From the NCBI GenBank assembly GCA_032358165.1, contig JAALGY010000063.1, positions 372,001 through 436,000 of the forward strand: DNA of 64,000 nucleotides, written 5' to 3'. Below the pieces are notes generated by a model. The model made no database searches, was not told the DNA's origin, and saw only the letters and a program-made list of their open reading frames with translations. Shown piece after piece: positions 58,342-64,000 of the stretch; the stretch's first letter is position 1, and each line of letters starts with the position of its first letter. The position numbers were made by a program, and so were the translations under genes. The stretch comes from Diplosphaera chodatii (Eukaryota; Chlorophyta; Trebouxiophyceae; Prasiolales; Stichococcaceae).

Positions 58342-61300
58342 ATGGGCAAAGTCGTGCCGGCTGCAATACTCATGGTCACAGCGTACCAGCTGCTATCGGA
58401 CAGGGACACGCTGTTCGGCCGTCCGAAGCCAATGGTATGGTCAGCGTCAAGCGCAGATGGCAGCAGCGGCAGCAGCGCGACTGCAAGGACGGCGGCCAGC
58501 AGCGGCACCACGCCACAGCATGGTGCCGACCCCTTCAAGCTGCCAGAGGGCTACAAGCGCACAGTGGCAGAGCCCTGCAGGTTGGTCCAGCCAGCATGCT
58601 GTGCATGCTGTAGGCTATTGTGATCGCACTCTTGAGCGCAACAACTTGGAGCGCTGCCATGCCAGCGTTTGATACATGCCACGTGCCTGCCCCTGCAGCC
58701 TGGAGCCAGAGCGGCCGCTGGACTGGCAGGGCCACATCTTGGCTGTGCCTGGCGGCCCTGGCAGCGCCTTCAACGTGAAACACACCGCACAGGCGCGCCG
58801 CTGAGCAAGGAAGTTACATGGACTGCCGGCAGCCGATTCATGGCTTGTGCATCTGCACATTGCCGCAAAGCGCTGACAATACTCTGCACATAGCTGCAGG
58901 CTCCCCTCTGATAAGGGTCCCTGAACTGCAGGAGTGCTGGGAAAGCTGCCGCGACTGGCCCGGCTGCCAGTCGTGGTACTGGTGCGACCAGCGGGAGGGG
59001 TGCACAGACGCCGAGGGTCGCCAGTACCCATCCAAGGGCTGCGAGCTGCGGTCCAGGGAGGTCATACGCCGCCTGGGCCAGGTGCCCGCCAGCTGGCGGC
59101 TGCCCACCTTCGCCACCGGCTTCATGAGACGTGCGCCCCCGTCCTCTACCACGCCGTGCCACCAGCAGCGCGGCAACTTGGTGCACGATGTGACATTGGG
59201 GTTGTCAGGGTCAGCATCACCAGCATTGGGCACACAAAAGTGGTGAATGGTTCTGTCGTTCTGCACAGCCGTGGTTCCAAAGGAGCAGGTGGGATCGTTT
59301 ACAGTCGACCAGCGTGGCAGCAAGGTCGTCCCCACAGAGGCAGGTGGCCTGATCATGACCACCTCCCTGTGGCCGAAACCCTGCGCCAAGAAGTACGGGG
59401 ACCTCATCAACCAGCTGTCCATCGTCAACAAGGTGCGCTTGCACATTGTCCGACGCCAGTCATGGCAGCGGCGCCTGCACCTGCACTTGCACCTGCAAGC
59501 AAAGATTTTTGCACAGCGCCTTTGACCTTGCAGCTGTGCATCAAAAGCTATCAGAAAGTCATATTCTCAGGTCCTTGTTGTGCGCGCAGCTGGACTACGT
59601 CCGCCTGCATGGGTACGAGTTCCACCTGTTCACGCAGCTGGTCGACAAGAGCCTGCCCAAGCTGTGAGCCCTCCTCACCTGCCAGCCGGTCTGTGAAGTA
59701 TGTCGATGCAAAAATCATGCGTGTTTACGAGTACAATGATGGCGCCGCTCAGGGCATCCACAGCCTATCAGAAATGATGCAACTGCCGACACAGGTACTC
59801 CAAGGTGGGGCTGCTGCGCAAGCTGCTTGCTGAGGCGTCACGAGAGCGAGCGGAGTGGATCATCTGGATCGATGCAGACACCCTGATCCAGGCAAGTCGG
59901 CATTTGCATTTGATGACGCTGTGCGAATGAACATGCATAAAAGTCTCTCCTGCTAGCGAACTCTCGCGCTATGAAGATTTTTCCGGTAACCCAAAGGTCA
60001 TGTTGCTGGCTGCAGGAGATGGCGTTCCGCATGCCGTTTCATTTGTATGAACACAAGAGCCTCATTGTTTGGGGCAACAAGGACTATTTGGACGCAGGCG
60101 ACCAGCGACATGGTAAGCAACTTGCGTCCACAACCCAACATTTGTTGCACCACCTGTTCATGTGCCGTTGATATTGGTGTCCGGCCGTCAGGCAGCACTG
60201 CTGGGGCGCAGGCATCAACACAGGGATTCTGCTGCTGCGCAACGACATGGACTTCAGCCCAACGTTCTGGAAAGACGTCGCCATCGTCAGCCGCATCAAC
60301 CAGAACGTCAAGCGCAACTCCTCCACTCCCGAAGGCCAGATCAAGGTGTGCACGGCCGACTGGTCAGTTGGTCCATTGCAGGACGCCTTGCCCACCACTG
60401 ATGCTGGCTGACCGCGCACATGTACATGTGACATTGAGCCATGCTCAGTGGCGATACCGCCCATGATGATGCTTGGTGTGCAGGCTGAGCTGGAGGACCA
60501 GGTGCAGATCAGCACCAGCTTTGAGGACCTGTGCGACCAGAACGTCATCGTGTATCTGCTGCGAACCAAAAGCAAGGAGTATCTGCCCCAGGTGCGGCAG
60601 TCTGCGCAGTCAAGATGCATATAGTCCTGTGCAACATACAGAAGATGCATGACGGTCTAGTGAACGATCTGCTGGGATGCCAGGGCGCGCTTTCGCATAC
60701 CACTTCTGTGGTGCCTGCAGACCCTCTTGGAGGATGGGCGATATTGCATGAGTTGCTGGTTCAAGGTGCGCCAGGCCATGTTCTCGCCGCTAGATCGAAT
60801 CATGCTCGTCCTGGAGCCACATAGAGCCATGTTCTTGCACTGCCGATCGAGTGCAGGATGTGCCAACGGAGCAATCGCATGCACCCTTCGTCAACCACTG
60901 GGCGGCGTGCCAGATGTGCACGGAAAGCATCCCCATGCGGGTGGCAGATGGCGGGGCCGACAACAAATGGTGCGACAAGCAACCTGGATGATCTGACCAA
61001 CTCTACCAGCTGTATGCTGATCTGCGTAGAAATGATGTTGCCTTTCAGCATTGCGTATGCTGCACGTTGCAGGAGCACCTACTGCCGTGAGGCTTTCATG
61101 GACAACTTTGCATATGCAAACCGCACGGTGTCAATGCTGCTGGGTTGCGAACAGGTGGGCTGATATTTTGCACATGTGCAAATCCCTGCACCTGGCAACA
61201 ACTATGCACCATATGATAGCTTTGCCGTGCATGACGACCTGCCAACGGTCCTGTGACTGCCCGACCATGGCTCCCGCAGGAAATGCTTCAGTGGGGGCCG

Positions 61301-61429
61301 CCATTGGGACTACCCATCAATGACTGGTTTGATTGCACAGACAAGCGGGGGCTTCCGACCTGTCCCCCGCTGCCACCAACACACCCGCCGCCACCTGATG
61401 ATGTGACTGACTTGCCACACCTTGTATAG
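58342..61429 (+). CDS. PAN/Apple-domain GT34 glycosyltransferase, copy 1
   Basis: Type II Golgi-type enzyme: N-terminal anchor MGKVVPAAILMVTAYQLLSD, Ser/Ala-rich stem, DPFKLPEGYKR and LEPERPLDWQGHILAV. A PAN/Apple-like cysteine module follows (ECWESCRDWPGCQSWYWC, KGCELRSREVIRRLG; near 58920-59120). The catalytic part resembles GT34 (GMA12/MNN10, plant xylosyl- and galactosyltransferases): GLIMTTSLWPKPCAKKYGDL, LDYVRLHGYEFHLFTQLVDK, WIIWIDADTLIQ (DxD metal motif, near 59870), HKSLIVWGNKDYLDAGDQRH, INTGILLLRNDMDFSPTFWK, and PFVNHWAACQMCTESIP. After LLGCEQ a last exon (61292-61429) gives WGPPLGLPINDWFDCTDKRG and a proline-rich end. About twelve exons. Acceptor sugar is unknown; a cell-wall or glycoprotein role is inferred. 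Confidence 0.75.
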
Positions 61430-62650
61430 CGTGCGGGCACAGCCTTGAACGATTGACCAGCAGCAGACATGTAGGACGATGCACCAGTAGTTGCATTGAG
61501 GAGTTGGGCAGTTGCAGCGGCCATGCGCTGGGGGGTGCATCTGTGTCCGACGAGGATCTTATTGTGACTTCGCATCTGTCATCAGTATTGCAGCACTTAG
61601 TGAGGTGAAGCACTGGACTGCTGCTTGCTATGCCCTGAGCGGCAGTAGTTGCTGTGCGCACACGGTGACCTCTTTTGCCAAACCCTTCCCTGACCAGTGC
61701 CCACGCCCAGATGGCTGGCTGGCTGGCATAGGCGGCCATGCTTGACAGTTAGCAGCCTAGCATCCTGCCTGATGACACACCACGTCGGGCATTCCACGCA
61801 GGGAAGGCCTCCCGTTGGGAGGAGGACATCCAACATTCAAGTCCTAATCTGGTAAACAGTACGGCGTCTCCGTACAGGCAGCTTGTGTTGAACCCCCGTA
61901 CATGCCAGCAGCCAAAGTGCCTCGCTGATGAGAAGACCAGTCCTGTCTGCATGTCACACTACTCATTCGATGTGGTCGGACCAAAGGCCATGCTCGAAAT
62001 GACCACCTGCTGATGGCATATCAAGAACGTATTGGCTGGCATTGCACGCTTGCCGTCCTGCTTGTCCATTCGTGGGCCACTTGCTCATCAGTGGCCCATG
62101 TTCATCAGCACGTCCAGCGTGGCACTCATCCCGGCTGTCAGCTTGCCTCCGAGACAAGCCGTACAATCTGGCGTGCAAGCGCTACCAACCGCTGACGCCA
62201 CCAGCACGCAAAAGTGTGGTTGTCAGCAGCAACGGCGAAATAAACGGCGGCTGCTGTACTAGCTAAGTGATTTAGCCGGCTGCTCGCTGCTGCAGCTGCT
62301 GCAGCTAGCTGCTGGCAGCTGCTCGATAGCACGATGCGGCGCGTTGGGCTCGCGACATGCTGCTGCAGCACAGCATCGACCATCAAAATGCAGTTGTGAG
62401 CTGGTCTGCAGTGACTCTCCTCAAGCAGCAGCCTATGTTCTGCTGCTGGTTGCACAGACATACAGAAGACATCCTGTTCTGTCTAGTTGTCATGCATGCA
62501 TCATGGTCAACATCCGATCCCGCACATCCTCAGTATCAGATGTACGCACACCACGGCTGCCCTAGGGCGTCCTCTCCTGGCCGCGCGGAAGACTGTAGCA
62601 TGCTGCTATATATGCCGACGACGCACATGCTTCATGATGCCCGCAGGACG
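61430..62650. other. Intergenic between tandem GT34 genes
   Basis: About 1.2 kb. It holds a CTG/CAG-rich, partly palindromic stretch at about 62278-62330 and a TATATAT near 62606, and a probable 3' splice site (CCGCAG|GACG) just before ATG 62651. No gene recognised. Confidence 0.35.
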
Positions 62651-64000
62651 ATGAGCCGTGTCATTCCAGGGGCGATTCTGCTGGTCATGGCATATGGCAT
62701 TGTGAGCAGCGATCTGTTTGGCGTCGCACTGCCACAAGGCTGGTCGTCAAGCGCCAGCTCAGGAACTATTGCTGACAACTTGAACCGCAGAGGCAGCAGT
62801 GCTGTCGGTGCAGCATCCGGGTCCGAAGCCAGTAGCGCAGCGGCGCAGCAGACCGAGATCAGCGACCCCTTCAAGCTACCAAGGGGCTTCAGGCCAGTGG
62901 TGGCGCTGCCATGCAGGTGCGGGCTGAGCACTGATTGCCTGCACGAAGGTGCTGGCCGGCTTCCACCTGCGCAGCATTGGCAAACACTATTTCTGCGCCC
63001 ATACTTGCGCTGTCGAGATCTGCAAGATTGCCGCCAATGCAACCACCCATATCCACTCGTAGGCTAGAACCCAACAGGCCCCTCGAATGGCGAAGCCACG
63101 TTGCGCTGGAGGCCAGCGATAACCTGAAGCCAACTTCGCAGGTGCATGCTTTGGGCAGATATTCTCATACAGATGCAAACTGAGGCCTGCGCGGCAGTAG
63201 CTGTATGCTGTGCCGAGCCCATGACTTCTGCAGGCGTGCTGGCAGAGCTGTCGCGACATTGCCAGCTGCAAGGCTTGGTACTGGTGCGATCAGAGGGAGG
63301 GTTGCGTGGACGCCGATGGGGCCAGGTGCTGCAGCAGCTCATCAAAGTCCTGCCAGAGCCGCCTGCTTCTCCTTGTGGGCCACAAACTGATCAAGACAAG
63401 TGAGCCAGACGCTGTGCTATAGGTATCCCTTTCAAGGCTGCGAGCTGCGGTCGAGGGAGGTGATCCGGCGGCTGGGGCAGGTCCCGCCAGACTGGCGGCT
63501 GCCCACCTTCGCCACCGGCTTCTTGCAGTGTATGCATCCTCGTCTCGACGAACCACTGACTTCAATAAACATCGAAAATCGTGCATGGCGTCAGCCTGTG
63601 ACATGTTTACAAGCAACAGGGGTGGCTTGTCACATTCCACTGCACGGTTCACATTCGCTGACATGATCAAAGGGCCTTCCCCGTCAATGCAGCGGTAGTG
63701 CCAAAGGAGCAAGTGGGGCCATTCACCATGAACCAGCGGGGCAGCAAGGTGGTTCCCGCAGAGGCGGGTGGCCTGATCCTGACCACCTCTCTGTGGCCGA
63801 AGCCCTGCGCCAAGAAGTACGGCGACCTCATCAACCAGCTGTCCATCGTCAACAAGGTCCGCCTGCAGCTGCAAACAACGGACAGACTGCCTGCTGCTGC
63901 CAACATTCGAACAAGGCACATTTTGTGACATGGCCTCTCAACTATGTGGCACCACAGAGAAGTGACAGCACAAAATAAACTTTGCCAACTCAAAATCTCA
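62651..64000 (+). CDS. PAN/Apple-domain GT34 glycosyltransferase, copy 2 (3' end outside window)
   Basis: Tandem paralogue of the preceding gene, cut by the window end. It repeats the same order: anchor MSRVIPGAILLVMAYGIVSS, stem, DPFKLPRGFRPVVALPCR, LEPNRPLEWRSHVALE, PAN module ACWQSCRDIASCKAWYWCDQ and YPFQGCELRSREVIRRLGQV, then VPKEQVGPFTMNQRGSKVVP and LTTSLWPKPCAKKYGDLINQ, with the last visible exon ending near 63856 (SIVNK). Unlike copy 1, an intron splits the PAN module (about 63332-63421). I see no frame break. Most of the catalytic domain, including the DxD motif, lies beyond 64000. Confidence 0.72.

Noticed and set aside
1..64000. Possibility of a bacterial or organellar operon region.
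   Set aside because: Interrupted genes with GT-AG introns in phase, nuclear eukaryotic families and TGTAA signals contradict it.
1..64000. CRISPR arrays, insertion sequences, retroelements, tRNA or rRNA genes.
   Set aside because: No regular spacer repeats, transposase, reverse transcriptase, terminal repeats or recognisable RNA gene were seen by eye; short tRNA genes could be missed without a folding search.
1..64000. Physical cluster of endomembrane genes as a functional system.
   Set aside because: The genes are on both strands, have separate promoters and belong to unrelated pathways; neighbourhood looks coincidental.

Overview
The window is nuclear DNA of a green alga (Chlorophyta, probably a trebouxiophyte; the genus cannot be fixed by eye). 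The sequence is GC-rich. Genes are split by many short GT...(T)GCAG introns, TGTAA (the chlorophyte poly(A) signal) follows several stops, and the gene set mixes plant-type and general eukaryotic families: SnRK2 kinases, a plastid EF-Ts polyprotein, a fibrillin and a plant-type DRP2 dynamin. I assembled genes by hand from family resemblance, splice sites and codon phase. No bacterial operon, tRNA, rRNA, CRISPR array, transposon or virus was recognised.

Layout. 1-843 (+): 3' end of the oligosaccharyltransferase subunit ribophorin II. 1181-7875 (-): Rab3GAP catalytic subunit. 8173-10540 (-): F-box plus beta-helix protein. 10957-12472 (+): plastid fibrillin. 13079-14362 (-): GET2/CAML-like protein. 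15078-17423 and 18228-20820 (+): tandem SnRK2 kinases. 21364-28210 (-): plastid EF-Ts polyprotein (S1-S1-repeat linker-EFTs-EFTs). 28736-30522 (+): proteasome alpha subunit, PSMA3/PAG1 type. 31029-31538 (+): LYR-motif protein, followed 41 bases later by a D-2-hydroxyacid dehydrogenase (31580-33434). 33624-34732 (-): signal peptidase subunit SPC25. 35188-35700 (+): small helical protein. 36279-39302 (-): GT14 glycosyltransferase. 39758-40102 (+): small unknown protein. 40704-45325 (-): DRP2-type dynamin with no visible GTPase domain. 45853-46991 (+): APH-1. 47106-49276 (-): STE24 protease. 49772-51573 (+): IMP4. 51799-52209 (+): doubtful ORF. 52236-55022 (+): SUZ12/EMF2-type VEFS-box protein. 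55806-57375 (+): unknown helical protein, 5' end unresolved. 58342-61429 and 62651 to beyond the window (+): tandem PAN-GT34 glycosyltransferases.

Function. Many products act in the endomembrane system: N-glycosylation (RPN2), signal cleavage (SPC25), tail-anchor insertion (GET2-like), CAAX processing (STE24), intramembrane proteolysis (APH-1), Rab regulation (Rab3GAP), membrane remodelling (DRP2-like) and glycan synthesis (GT14, GT34). The rest serve plastid translation and lipids, stress kinase signalling, protein turnover, pre-rRNA processing and Polycomb silencing. This is ordinary eukaryotic gene order, not an operon. The points most worth a second look are the headless dynamin, the LYR/dehydrogenase pair as a candidate bicistronic locus, the long repeat linker in the EF-Ts polyprotein, the apparent GC-AG introns and the duplicated PAN-GT34 genes.
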